64,000 bases of DNA from Eutrophocola salsuginis. Lineage in GTDB: Bacteria > Pseudomonadota > Gammaproteobacteria > Pseudomonadales > Pseudohongiellaceae. The notes below the pieces were generated by a model. That model was not told where the DNA came from, ran no database searches, and saw only the letters and a program-made list of their open reading frames with translations. Position numbers and translations under genes: made by a program. Positions 7,813 to 17,099 of this stretch are shown here, piece after piece; the stretch's first letter is position 1; each line of letters starts with the position of its first letter. The stretch is from the NCBI GenBank assembly GCA_038147195.1, contig JAYQTB010000004.1, forward strand, positions 310,001-374,000. The letters are read 5' to 3'.

Positions 7813-9110
7813 AGATTGCAGTTATCGGCAGTGGCATTTCGGGCATGGCGGCCGCGCATTACCTGGCGCCTGACCATGACATAACCCTGTTTGAGGCAGG
7901 CAAGGTACTAGGTGGTCATACGGCCACTATTGATGTCCGTCACAAGGGCAGGGATTATGCCATCGACACCGGCTTCATCGTTTTCAACGACTGGACCTAT
8001 CCCGAGTTCATTCGCCTGATGGATAAGCTGGATGTGAAGAGCCAGCCAACCCGCATGAGTTTCAGTGTCAGTGACCGTGAAAGCGGCATCGAGTATGCCG
8101 GCAGCGGAATCGACGCGTTGTTTGCCCAGCGTCGTAACCTGGTATCGCCGCGCTTCCTATCGCTGTTGAATGGCATCCTGCGCTTCAACGCCCAGGCCAC
8201 GAAACATTTGGCGGAAAATCCGCACTGCGAATCGATGTGTCTAGGTGAGTACCTCGATTATTATCGCTATCCTGCGTCATTCAGGGATTTGTACCTGTTA
8301 CCCATGGGCGCGGCGATCTGGTCTTCCGGCACTGATGGCATGCTCAGGTTTCCACTGCGCTTCTTTGTCCGTTTCTTTCACAACCATGGCCTGCTCAACA
8401 TCCGCAATCGGCCCCAGTGGCGGGTCATCTGTAGCGGGTCACGCAGTTATATCGCGCCACTGACCGCCAGCTACCGCGAAGGCATCGAACTGGGCAACCC
8501 GGTAAAGAGCGTCTCGCGTGTGGAACAGCTCGCGGGCGGGGGTTCTGTGCTCGTAGAGAGCGAGCGTTTCACCGCTACCTATGACCAGGTCATCTTTGCA
8601 TGCCACAGTGACCAGGCCCTGCGCCTGCTGGCCGACGCCAGCGACATGGAAAAAACCATACTGGGTGCCATCCCCTATAACCGCAACCAGGTGGTGCTGC
8701 ATACCGATGCCAGCCTGCTGCCGAAAAACCGCAAGTGCTGGTCGAGCTGGAACGTGGCCATGAAAGGCGTTGAAATGGTGGAGCCCACGCTAACCTACAA
8801 CATGAACATCTTGCAGGGCATCGAGTCGGACGATACATTCTGCGTTACCCTTAACCAGACCGGGGCCATCGATCCCGCCAGCATCATCGGCGAATACGAA
8901 TACGACCACCCGGTTTTCACCGAGGAAGGCGTCATGGCCCAGCAGCGCTGGCATGAAATCAACGGCAACAAAAATACCTGGTTCTGTGGCGCTTACTGGC
9001 GCAATGGCTTCCATGAGGATGGCGTCTGGAGTGCACTGCGGGTCGCGCAAGGCATCGAGAGCCTGAAGGTGGACGGTTCAGCACCGGTTATGCTGGCCGA
9101 GGCGGTTTGA
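7809..9110 (+). CDS. Flavin amine-oxidase-family oxidoreductase, UfaD-like candidate
   Basis: A 433-residue NAD(P)/FAD-binding protein of the amine oxidase/phytoene desaturase superfamily. It has an N-terminal GSGISGMAAAHYL dinucleotide motif, the following ETGGHT-like region (here LGGHTATID), and a C-terminal FAD-contact segment (WFCGAYWRNGFHEDG). It overlaps both neighbours by a few bases. In Rhodobacter the homologous sigma-E-regulated gene (RSP1091, as I recall) is annotated as a cyclopropane fatty acid related flavoprotein and linked to furan fatty acid synthesis, where UfaD desaturates a methylated acyl chain on phospholipid. A role as a membrane lipid desaturase is inferred from that homology and gene order. 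Confidence 0.85.
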   Translation: MKIAVIGSGISGMAAAHYLAPDHDITLFEAGKVLGGHTATIDVRHKGRDYAIDTGFIVFNDWTYPEFIRLMDKLDVKSQPTRMSFSVSDRESGIEYAGSGIDALFAQRRNLVSPRFLSLLNGILRFNAQATKHLAENPHCESMCLGEYLDYYRYPASFRDLYLLPMGAAIWSSGTDGMLRFPLRFFVRFFHNHGLLNIRNRPQWRVICSGSRSYIAPLTASYREGIELGNPVKSVSRVEQLAGGGSVLVESERFTATYDQVIFACHSDQALRLLADASDMEKTILGAIPYNRNQVVLHTDASLLPKNRKCWSSWNVAMKGVEMVEPTLTYNMNILQGIESDDTFCVTLNQTGAIDPASIIGEYEYDHPVFTEEGVMAQQRWHEINGNKNTWFCGAYWRNGFHEDGVWSALRVAQGIESLKVDGSAPVMLAEAV

Positions 9111-9928
9111 TGCCGAAGGGCAGGGCTTCACAACATCGGTTTGCCAGCGGCATCTACGAAGGGTACGTCAGCCACTGCCGATTTCGTCCTTCACGTCACC
9201 GCTTTCGCTACCGCGTGTTCATGATGTACCTGGACCTGGCAGAAATCGATGATGTACTGGCCGAAAGCCGTCTGTGGTCGACCAGCCGCTTCAGCCCGGC
9301 AAGTTTTCGGCGAGAGGATTACCTCGGTGATCCCCGTGAGCCGTTGCACGAAGCCGTCAAACGGCGAGTGCTGGAGGAAACCGGAGAATACCCGGCCGGC
9401 GCGGTACGGATGCTGACGAACCTGCGCTACTTCGGGGTAATCATCAACCCTATTACCAATTATTACTGTTTCAATGAACTGGGCGAATTGCAGTATATTG
9501 TGGCGGAAGTCACCAACACCCCATGGCGGGAAAGGCACAGCTATGTGATACCTGCGGCGTCCGGCGAGGCTCCGACCCAGGCTACTTTCAGCAAGAATCA
9601 CCACGTTTCACCCTTCATGCCCATGGACATGATATATCACTGGCGGAGCAACAAGCCCGGTGTTCAACTTTCGGTATACATGGAAAATCATCGGCAAGGC
9701 TGTCGTGAGTTCAACGCCGCCATGCACTTGAAGCGCCGGGAAATCACGTCGGCGGCCCTTAATCGTATCCTGGCGGCTTATCCGGTCATGACGCTGAAGG
9801 TGGTCTGGGGAATTTACTGGCAGGCACTGCGCCTGTGGTGGAAGAAGATACCGTTTCATCCGCATCCCCGACGCAGGCGCGAAGCCGCAGTTGATGAAAG
9901 CCAAGTATTAGCCAGCAGAAGCAAATAA
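9110..9928 (+). CDS. DUF1365 family protein, UfaO-like candidate
   Basis: About 272 residues of the DUF1365 family. The N-terminal IYEGYVSHCRFRPSRHRFRYRVFMMYLDL segment (read as two pieces around the RHRF core) and the NPITNYYCF segment are typical. I chose the ATG at 9110, which overlaps the TGA of the flavin gene (TGATG); a TTG three bases earlier is also possible. DUF1365 genes are almost always beside a flavin amine oxidase and a CFA-type methyltransferase. In Rhodobacter the homologue (RSP1090 by memory) is implicated in furan fatty acid formation, where UfaO adds O2-derived oxygen. No catalytic residues can be assigned from the sequence alone. Confidence 0.85.
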   Translation: MPKGRASQHRFASGIYEGYVSHCRFRPSRHRFRYRVFMMYLDLAEIDDVLAESRLWSTSRFSPASFRREDYLGDPREPLHEAVKRRVLEETGEYPAGAVRMLTNLRYFGVIINPITNYYCFNELGELQYIVAEVTNTPWRERHSYVIPAASGEAPTQATFSKNHHVSPFMPMDMIYHWRSNKPGVQLSVYMENHRQGCREFNAAMHLKRREITSAALNRILAAYPVMTLKVVWGIYWQALRLWWKKIPFHPHPRRRREAAVDESQVLASRSK

Positions 9929-9972
9929 GCAGTGAATGAAGAAGAAGTCAAAAGTAAAGAGAGGAACTTGAA

Positions 9973-11232
9973 GTGAGAATTACCGCAGTCAGCCAGTCCA
10001 AGTCAGTTTTACCCTCCATCACCATGACAGAAATCGCCCGCCGCGCCGTGCACGCCATGCTTGGCCGGTTAAGCATTGGTTGCCTGGTACTCGAAGAAAA
10101 GGGCAAGGTCACTCACTTTGGCAATCGCGAGGATGACACGGTGAGGGCCGTCATTCATATCAACCGCCCGGAGGCTTGGTCCACAGTTATTCGTGATGGC
10201 TCCACGGGTGCCGGTGAGGCATACATGCTGGGGTACTGGGAAACTCCTGACCTGCTCGAAGTGGTGCGCCTGTTCGTTCTGAACATGCAGACGCTGGATG
10301 CCATGGGCAGGAAGCAGCCCTTGTGGCGAAAGTTGGCGGGCCGCCTGTTCCATGCCTTCAGGGCTAACTCGACCGTGGGCTCTCGGCGCAATATTTCGGC
10401 CCATTATGATCTCAGCAACGACTTTTTCTCCCTGTTCCTCGATCCAACCATGGCATATTCCTCAGGAATCTTCCGGACATCTGAAGATTCCCTTCACACC
10501 GCCTCGCTCAACAAATTCGATAATATCTGTAAACGCCTACAACTGAAGCCAACGGATCACTTGCTTGAAATAGGCACTGGGTGGGGAGGTCTGGCGATCC
10601 ATGCCGCGAAACACTATGGCTGTCGGGTAACCACGACAACCATTTCTCATGAACAGTATGTCCATGCCATAGAGTGGGTGAAACGCGAGGGTCTGGAAGA
10701 CCTTATTACGCTGCTTGAAAAAGACTACCGGGAACTCGATGGACTTTATGACAAGCTTGTGTCAGTGGAAATGATCGAGGCGGTAGGCGTGAAGTATTAC
10801 GATACTTATTTCGCCACCTGCAACGGGCTGCTGAAAGAGGATGGTCTCATGCTGATTCAGGCCATCACGATTTCAGACCAGCGGTTCGAGCAATCCGCGC
10901 GCAGTATCGACTTCATTAAACGCTACATCTTTCCGGGCGGCCAGCTGCCGTCGAATGCAGTGATTGCCGACAAGGTGGCCACGCAAACTGATATGCAGCT
11001 CATCGGTATGCAAGATATCACCTTGGATTACGCGAAAACCCTGAGGCAATGGCGCGAGAATTTCTGGCGCTCGATCGATGAGGTACGGGCGCTTGGTTGC
11101 GATGAGATCTTTATACGCATGTGGGAATACTACCTGTGTTTTTGCGAGGGCGGCTTCCGCGAAAGGGTCATCCATACCGGGCAGTTCCTGCTGGCAAAAC
11201 CCCGCTTTCGTGACTTGCCGGCCATCTCCTAA
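9973..11232 (+). CDS. cfa: Cyclopropane-fatty-acyl-phospholipid synthase family methyltransferase
   Basis: A 419-residue SAM-dependent lipid methyltransferase. HYDLSNDFFSLFLD near residue 140 and the SAM-binding LEIGTGWGGLAIHAA near residues 197-211 are diagnostic, and the C-terminal FIKRYIFPGGQLPS matches the family. The start is GTG at 9973, preceded by AGAGAGGAAC. It is last in the operon. The protein may add a methylene (cyclopropane) or a methyl group to unsaturated phospholipid chains. In the Rhodobacter furan pathway a CFA-like enzyme (UfaM) supplies the methyl branch. Which reaction occurs here cannot be read from the sequence. Confidence 0.92.
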   Translation: MRITAVSQSKSVLPSITMTEIARRAVHAMLGRLSIGCLVLEEKGKVTHFGNREDDTVRAVIHINRPEAWSTVIRDGSTGAGEAYMLGYWETPDLLEVVRLFVLNMQTLDAMGRKQPLWRKLAGRLFHAFRANSTVGSRRNISAHYDLSNDFFSLFLDPTMAYSSGIFRTSEDSLHTASLNKFDNICKRLQLKPTDHLLEIGTGWGGLAIHAAKHYGCRVTTTTISHEQYVHAIEWVKREGLEDLITLLEKDYRELDGLYDKLVSVEMIEAVGVKYYDTYFATCNGLLKEDGLMLIQAITISDQRFEQSARSIDFIKRYIFPGGQLPSNAVIADKVATQTDMQLIGMQDITLDYAKTLRQWRENFWRSIDEVRALGCDEIFIRMWEYYLCFCEGGFRERVIHTGQFLLAKPRFRDLPAIS

Positions 11233-11543
11233 GCTTCGGGCGGCTTTTTCGGGCACTGATCAGGCCCGTGCAACAAAACAAAATATATAAAAATCAATCA
11301 CATATATTGTGATACCAATATGCATGCGGGGCTTTAAGTCTGCCATGCTCCTGTGGCATTATTCGCAATGACTTTGGGTGTACCTAAAGTCGCATAATTC
11401 GCATTAGCAATTTCGATTCGTTACCTGCTGCAGTATTGCGGACGTTCTGGCTTTCGACACATTTTCTTGTCTTTTATAGGGAAATGATCGCGACGCAAGC
11501 CATAGCATCGTCAGAGGCCGTATTAAACATTGGGGGATAACGT
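11233..11543. other. Intergenic stretch before the ankyrin gene
   Basis: About 310 bases without a gene. A weak hairpin AAGC/GCTT followed by T residues just after the cfa stop (about 11232-11252), and CGGGC/GCCCG arms nearby, may end the lipid operon transcript. A clear inverted repeat follows at 11297-11313 (separate entry). The last part, before the ATG at 11544, carries GGGGGATAACGT, a plausible ribosome-binding site. Confidence 0.5.
11297..11313. repeat. Inverted repeat ATCACA-N5-TGTGAT
   Basis: Perfect six-base arms around TATAT. It could be an operator for the ankyrin/DUF1592/DUF1552 operon. The half-sites are in the opposite orientation to a CRP site (TGTGA-N6-TCACA), so CRP is not implied. 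The regulator is unknown. Confidence 0.4.
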
Positions 11544-13106
11544 ATGAGGGGCTTAAATAAGAGTAATATTTCAGGGGCAATATCCATGGCCATAGTGGCG
11601 CTCGCCACGGTCTGGTTTGCCCAGACAGCCGTTGCTTCTGGCACACTGGCGTCATCTGCACGCATGGACGACCTAGATGAGGCGCGTCAATTCATCGATG
11701 CCGGTGCCGATATTAACCTGCCCGAGCCAGACGGCACCACACCGTTGTTGTGGGCCGTCTATAACATGTCACACGATCTCGTTAAGCTCCTGCTCGAAGC
11801 CGGTGCCAACCCAAATATTCCGAACAAGTTGGATATAACTCCTCTCTTGCAGGCAAGCCGTAACGGCGACGCCGGGATCATCGCTGCCCTGCTTGACAGT
11901 GGTGCCAGCATGAACCAGCAGGGGTTCATGACAGAGCCGTACCTCATGGCCGCTGCACGCTCTGGTAATGTTGACGCGGTGAAGCTCTTACTCGATGCCG
12001 GTGCCAACCCCAATGCCACCGAGCCGTTCGAGGACCAGACTGCCCTGATGTGGGCAGCCGCGGAAGGTCACCTGGACATGGTCATAGCCCTGCTCGATGT
12101 CGGCGCAAACCCCGATATGCGCGCTCGGGTTAACAGCCTGACCGAACGTAAAAATGCCGACTTCCCGTCTGGCGGTTTCGCAGCACTGCATTGGGCGGCA
12201 CGCAATGGCGACGAAGCCATGATGAGCCTGCTCATCGACAGGGGTGCCGATATCAATATCAGGAATGGTGATGATTCAACGCCGATGATGCTCGCCATCG
12301 TCAATGACCGCTTTGACACTGCAGCGCAATTGTTGAAGATGGGTGCCGATGCCAATGACGGGTCTCTCTTCTATATTACTGAGATGCGTGATGCTACTAC
12401 TGACTGGCGCGCCCACGACGGAACGATTTACCGCTGGGATCACCATAACGCACTTAGTGCGATAGACCTCACCCGGATGCTGCTGGACGCTGGTGCCGAT
12501 CCAAACAAACCGATGCAGATGCAGATGCACAACACGTCCATGTGCTGCGATATCAAGGTCGATTCCACGCCGTTTTACCGCGCTGCTAAAGCTGCGGACC
12601 TGGCAGGTATGGAACTGATGCTGGCCCATGGTGCCGACCCAAACTGGAAGCCGGCCTCGGAAACCCGCCCTGTAGGTATCGATGGCGAGGAAGAAGTCGT
12701 CAGCCGCTCCGCCCTGATGATGGCGATTACTGGCGGCAAGGGCGTAGGTGTATCAGGTGGTCCCAATGACCTGCGCAATGGTCCTCCGGATTTCCGTGAG
12801 GAGGGCGTACGCGATCCGGTGGGTGCCGTTAAACTGCTGCTGGCAGCCGGCGCCAATGTGAACGTCCCGGGGCCGGATGCAACAACGGCTCTGCATGTGG
12901 CGGTCAACGCACTGCAGCCGGATATCGTGCGCGACCTGGTCGCCCATGGTGCCGCCATGGATGCGAAGAACAACAAGGACAAGACGCCGCTGGAAGCGGC
13001 CGAGGACATGAGCCCGCCCACGCCGCGGCCAGGATTCTATTTTGAGCCGCCGCCAGCGCAGCCGGTGGAAATCGTGGCGATTCTGAAAGATTTGGCTGGA
13101 AAGTAA
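11544..13106 (+). CDS. Secreted ankyrin-repeat protein
   Basis: A 520-residue protein. An N-terminal signal peptide (hydrophobic AIVALATVWF, cleavage near TAVASG) points to the periplasm. At least eight ankyrin repeats follow, each with the helix-turn pattern ending in LL(D/E)AGANPN or similar (for example near residues 60-90, 125-155, 160-195, 225-260, 425-460). The middle region (about 290-390) has longer inserts, including a MQMQMHNTSMCCD segment with two adjacent cysteines. No enzymatic domain was recognised. It is the first of three same-strand genes with the DUF1592 and DUF1552 proteins. Ankyrin proteins of this kind recur beside such pairs, perhaps as a protein-binding partner; the function is unknown. 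Confidence 0.85.
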   Translation: MRGLNKSNISGAISMAIVALATVWFAQTAVASGTLASSARMDDLDEARQFIDAGADINLPEPDGTTPLLWAVYNMSHDLVKLLLEAGANPNIPNKLDITPLLQASRNGDAGIIAALLDSGASMNQQGFMTEPYLMAAARSGNVDAVKLLLDAGANPNATEPFEDQTALMWAAAEGHLDMVIALLDVGANPDMRARVNSLTERKNADFPSGGFAALHWAARNGDEAMMSLLIDRGADINIRNGDDSTPMMLAIVNDRFDTAAQLLKMGADANDGSLFYITEMRDATTDWRAHDGTIYRWDHHNALSAIDLTRMLLDAGADPNKPMQMQMHNTSMCCDIKVDSTPFYRAAKAADLAGMELMLAHGADPNWKPASETRPVGIDGEEEVVSRSALMMAITGGKGVGVSGGPNDLRNGPPDFREEGVRDPVGAVKLLLAAGANVNVPGPDATTALHVAVNALQPDIVRDLVAHGAAMDAKNNKDKTPLEAAEDMSPPTPRPGFYFEPPPAQPVEIVAILKDLAGK

Positions 13107-13201
13107 CCGATAGTTTGGGGAAACGACGTCTGCGTTTACATCCTGTAAGAAAAAATAAATGAAGCAGGACAAATAACGGTGGACAGAGGGGAATGACGTT
13201 T

Positions 13202-15625
13202 ATGAAGAAGTGGGTATTTGTGACCGGTGCGGGCCTAGCCGCGGCTATCGGTGCAGCACAGATAGTGAATGCACAGGACTTCGGGCTGGAGGATCAGTGG
13301 TCCTTGTTCGACAAGTATTGCATGGAGTGTCACAGCTTCGATGAATTTAGGGGCGGTCTCGCTCTCGAGGGACTCGGGCCCCAGGATATCCATGACAACG
13401 CTGGCATCTTTGAAGAAGTCCTGCGCAAACTTAAGATCAGCGCCATGCCACCACGCGATCAGCCCCAGCCCAGTCGAGAGGAGCGTGCTCGTTTCGTAAG
13501 TGCCCTGGAACAAACTCTGGATGCGGCGGCCATCGCAGATCCATATGCCGGCACCACTACTATTCACCGCCTGAACAGGGCTGAATACGCCAATGCCATC
13601 CGCGACCTGCTCGGCGTGGATATCGACCTGTCAGAGCTGCTGCCCAGCGATGGTGGCGATTTTGGGTTCGACAACATTGCCGAATTGCTGCGGACCTCGC
13701 CCATGCTCCTCGACCGCTACATGACGGTTGGATTGCGGGTAGCCGACCTTGCACTTGGCAATGAGGAGGCAGCCGAAAGCACTACCACCTATAACATTCC
13801 TTTTGATACTAGCCAGGAAAAACACTTGAGGGGTTTCCCCTTAGGGACCCGTGGCGGTGTAAGCGCCAAACATTATTTTCCGGCCGATGGTGAATACATC
13901 TTCTCCGCACGTCCGCTGCAGGGAGTGGCTGAAGGCTATTTTGGCATCGAAGGCCATGACAAGCCCCACGAATTCCTGGTCTACATAGACGGCGAGATCG
14001 TCTATTCCAGTGAGGTAGGTGGTACCGATCAGCACGAGATCAGCGTTAAGGAGTTCAATGACGTGATTCCTATCGTCAATGAGAAGCTGACATCACCACG
14101 TATTCCGGTCACAGCGGGCCCCCACGAAGTAATTTTTACCTGGCGTGAACGGGTCGCCGCCGAGCAGAACTCTTGGCAGCCATCCATGCGCGACTCCCTG
14201 GAGATCCACAATCCTTCAGGTATGCCTCGCCTAGAAGAAGCCATGGTATCGGGTCCCTACAATGCGAGTGGTGTGAGTGAAACGGTTACGCGTGACCAGA
14301 TTCTCGTATGTCGGCCTGAATCTACTGTAGAGGAAGATGCATGCGCGCGCGATATTCTCAAGAACCTGGCGCGTAAGGCCTTCCGGCGTCCTATCACCGA
14401 TGCCGACATTTCGGCGCCACTGGCTTTCTATGAAGATGAGCGTGCCAATGGCGGCAATTTCGACGAGGGTGTCAGGTCAGCCGTCGCCCGCCTGATCGTA
14501 AGCCCTTTCTTCCTCTTCCGTGTCGAGACCGACGCCGATGACGCATCACCAGGTTCCGACAGTGCGGTTGACGGAATCGCCTTGGCCTCGCGCCTATCCT
14601 TCTTCCTCTGGTCCTCTGCGCCGGATGAAGAACTGCTTGAACTGGCGGAAAACGGTGGCATCGAAGACCCGGATGTAAGAAATGAACAGGTCCGCCGTAT
14701 GCTGATGGATTCCCGTTCCGATTCCTTCGTGGACAATTTCGTCGGCCAGTGGTTGCAGTTACGTAACCTCGACAAGATGGCCCGACCAGACCTGCTTATG
14801 TTCCCGGATTTTGACGACAACCTGCGCCAGGCTTTCCGGCAGGAGACCGAAATGCTCTTCGCCCATGTATTGCGGGAAAACCGCCCAGTCCATGAGTTGA
14901 TTAGCGCCAACTACACTTTTGTAAACGAACGCTTGGCACGTCATTACGGTATCGAGGGTGTCTATGGTCCGCGTTTCCGTCGTGTCGAGCATACCGATCC
15001 GGCCCGATACGGCCTGTTTGGTCATGGCAGCCTGTTGGCTATTACTTCAGCTTCAAGCCGAACCTCTCCGATCATGCGGGGCAAGTTCGTGCTGACCGAG
15101 TTTTGGAACAACCCACCCCCGGCAGCGCCGGCCAACGTACCCGCACTGGAGGCGAGTGCGCCACCTGACAGACCATCCACCGTCCGTGAACAACTCGAGC
15201 GCCACCGCAGTGATCCGGCCTGTGCCGTATGTCACAACGTGATCGATCCTGTCGGCTTTGCTCTGGAAAACTACGATGTAGACGGTTCCTGGCGCAGCCT
15301 GACCAAAGATGGACTGAATATTGATACCACTGGAATACTTCTGGATGGCTCCCCGGTGGACGGGCCGCAAGCCCTGAGAGAGGCTCTACTAAGGGATCCG
15401 GAGCTGTTTGCGACCACAGTGACAGAGAAGATGCTCGTTTACGCCCTGGGCAGGGGCCTAGATCCCAAGGACATGCCTGTGGTTAGGAGTATCGTTAGAA
15501 ATGCTGCGGAGCACAACTACACATTGATTTCGATTGTATTGGGCATCATAGAGAGCTATCCTTTCTTGATGCGGACAAACAGTTCTGCGTCTATGATAAA
15601 CACCATAGCTGCAACGGGGGAATGA
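13202..15625 (+). CDS. Secreted DUF1587/1592/1588/1585 protein with two CxxCH motifs
   Basis: About 807 residues with a signal peptide ending near VNAQ. Two potential c-type haem motifs are visible: CMECH at about residue 40 in an N-terminal cytochrome-like domain (PSCyt1 type) and CAVCH at about 674. The successive family segments are DUF1587 (HRLNRAEYANAIRDLLG), a middle sugar-binding-like region, DUF1595 (LARKAFRRPIT), DUF1592 (LASRLSFFLWSSAPDEEL), DUF1588 (ARYGLFGHGSLLAITS) and DUF1585 near the end. I prefer the ATG at 13202 over the one at 13193 because GAGGGG is then ten bases upstream. These proteins pair with DUF1552 proteins in many marine and planctomycete genomes; no function is established. 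Confidence 0.88.
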   Translation: MKKWVFVTGAGLAAAIGAAQIVNAQDFGLEDQWSLFDKYCMECHSFDEFRGGLALEGLGPQDIHDNAGIFEEVLRKLKISAMPPRDQPQPSREERARFVSALEQTLDAAAIADPYAGTTTIHRLNRAEYANAIRDLLGVDIDLSELLPSDGGDFGFDNIAELLRTSPMLLDRYMTVGLRVADLALGNEEAAESTTTYNIPFDTSQEKHLRGFPLGTRGGVSAKHYFPADGEYIFSARPLQGVAEGYFGIEGHDKPHEFLVYIDGEIVYSSEVGGTDQHEISVKEFNDVIPIVNEKLTSPRIPVTAGPHEVIFTWRERVAAEQNSWQPSMRDSLEIHNPSGMPRLEEAMVSGPYNASGVSETVTRDQILVCRPESTVEEDACARDILKNLARKAFRRPITDADISAPLAFYEDERANGGNFDEGVRSAVARLIVSPFFLFRVETDADDASPGSDSAVDGIALASRLSFFLWSSAPDEELLELAENGGIEDPDVRNEQVRRMLMDSRSDSFVDNFVGQWLQLRNLDKMARPDLLMFPDFDDNLRQAFRQETEMLFAHVLRENRPVHELISANYTFVNERLARHYGIEGVYGPRFRRVEHTDPARYGLFGHGSLLAITSASSRTSPIMRGKFVLTEFWNNPPPAAPANVPALEASAPPDRPSTVREQLERHRSDPACAVCHNVIDPVGFALENYDVDGSWRSLTKDGLNIDTTGILLDGSPVDGPQALREALLRDPELFATTVTEKMLVYALGRGLDPKDMPVVRSIVRNAAEHNYTLISIVLGIIESYPFLMRTNSSASMINTIAATGE

Positions 15626-15629
15626 AGAA

Positions 15630-16964
15630 ATGTTTATATCTAAAAAGCATCTAAGTAGGCGCACACTTTTAAGGGGAGCTGGACTTGCTGTTTCTCTACC
15701 CTTACTCGATGCTATGGTGCCCGCCGCTACCGCCCAGTCACAGACTGCCGCTGGCCAGAGACTACGCTTTGGCTCAGTCTACGTACCTAATGGTATATAC
15801 CCGGCTGACTGGCATCCGGAGAAGGTTGGTAAGGACTTTGAATTCAAGAAGGTCATGAAACCGGTCGAGAAGTTCCGCGATTACGTAACCACAATCAGTC
15901 GCATGAAATCACCCGAAGGCGCACAGGATATGGGTGGCATTCACATGGGAGCGAGCTCTGCCTTCCTGAACGGCGCCGGACCCCTGAGTGAAAACGGCAA
16001 CTTCAATCAGCTGAGGTCGAAAAAATCCGTCGACCAGTACATCGCCGATGCGATCGCGGGTGATACTCCGTTGCGTTCTTTGGAAGTGGGTACAGAAGAT
16101 ATGGGTACCTCTGCAGGCGCCTGTGACAACTATCCGTGCCTGTTCTTCAATACCATGGCCTGGTACGACGATGAAAGCCCGCTGCCTGTAGCAATCAGTC
16201 CGCAGGTCACCTTTGAACGCATGTTCGGCGACCCAGGTACGGCTGAGCAGCGACTGCGCAGACTGGCCACGAAGCAGAGCATGCTCGACTCGATACTCGA
16301 TGAATCCAAGCGCCTTGACCGTATGCTTGGTGCAGGTGACCGTGCACTGCTTGATGAATACCTAACAAACATTCATCGTATTGATGACCAGATACAGAAG
16401 TTATCTACCCGCTCTGGAGTAATTGCAAACACCACCGGGGGTCCTGTCGGTATACCGGAGGACTTCGACGAGCACATGACACTGACCTACGACCTGATGC
16501 ATCTCGCGTTCCAGGGAGACATGACACGTGTATTCACCTTTATGACCGGCCATGAGGCAACCGGCCGCAGCTATGCTCATATCGGCATTAATGAGCCGCA
16601 TCATAATGTGTCTCACCACAAGAACACGGAAGAAAGCATTGCCAAGTACTCCATGATCACCAACTACCAGATGCAGAAGTTCGCCCAGTTTGTTGACAAG
16701 CTGTACAACACACCGGAAGCTGACGGTAATCTGCTAGATTCAACGCTTCTGTACTTTGGTGCTGGTATGAGTAATGGTGTAGTGCATGACAGGCACAACG
16801 TACCGGCCTTGCTGTTAGGTGGCGCCGGTGGCCGCCTGCAAGGCAATCGCCATATTCAAGCAAAGGAAGACGAACCGACTTCCAACCTGCTGCTCGGTAT
16901 AGCCGATATCATGGGTGCGGAGCTCGATACGATCGGAATCGCTACCGACCATTTCGTTCTCTAA
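15630..16964 (+). CDS. Tat-exported DUF1552 protein
   Basis: A 444-residue protein beginning with a twin-arginine signal (SRRTLLRGAGLAVSLPLLDAM), so it is probably exported folded, perhaps with a metal. The body matches DUF1552, a family distantly like DUF1501 and sulfatase/phosphatase folds. Histidine-rich segments such as GGIHMG, NEPHHNVSHHKN and VVHDRHNVP may bind metal. It starts five bases after the DUF1592 gene and is followed by a strong terminator, so it ends the operon. The function is unknown; partnership with the DUF1592 protein is inferred from constant adjacency. Confidence 0.87.
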   Translation: MFISKKHLSRRTLLRGAGLAVSLPLLDAMVPAATAQSQTAAGQRLRFGSVYVPNGIYPADWHPEKVGKDFEFKKVMKPVEKFRDYVTTISRMKSPEGAQDMGGIHMGASSAFLNGAGPLSENGNFNQLRSKKSVDQYIADAIAGDTPLRSLEVGTEDMGTSAGACDNYPCLFFNTMAWYDDESPLPVAISPQVTFERMFGDPGTAEQRLRRLATKQSMLDSILDESKRLDRMLGAGDRALLDEYLTNIHRIDDQIQKLSTRSGVIANTTGGPVGIPEDFDEHMTLTYDLMHLAFQGDMTRVFTFMTGHEATGRSYAHIGINEPHHNVSHHKNTEESIAKYSMITNYQMQKFAQFVDKLYNTPEADGNLLDSTLLYFGAGMSNGVVHDRHNVPALLLGGAGGRLQGNRHIQAKEDEPTSNLLLGIADIMGAELDTIGIATDHFVL

Positions 16965-16994
16965 TAACAACCCAAAGTTCGTTTCTCGCCAGAG

Positions 16995-17030
16995 CGCCCC
17001 GGGCATCCCACCCGGGGCGTTTTGTTTTTG
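16995..17030 (+). terminator. Rho-independent terminator after the DUF1552 gene
   Basis: A perfect 9-bp stem (CGCCCCGGG 16995-17003 with CCCGGGGCG 17011-17019), a 7-base loop, then TTTTGTTTTTG. Confidence 0.93.
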
Positions 17031-17099
17031 CCACCAACAGGGTGCACCTGACTCCCGTGCTACCATAGGCACATTGTACTTACCGTACCGGAGTCCTGT

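Noticed and set aside
11297..11313. CRP binding site
   Set aside because: The half-sites read ATCACA...TGTGAT, the reverse order of TGTGA-N6-TCACA, with a 5-base spacer.
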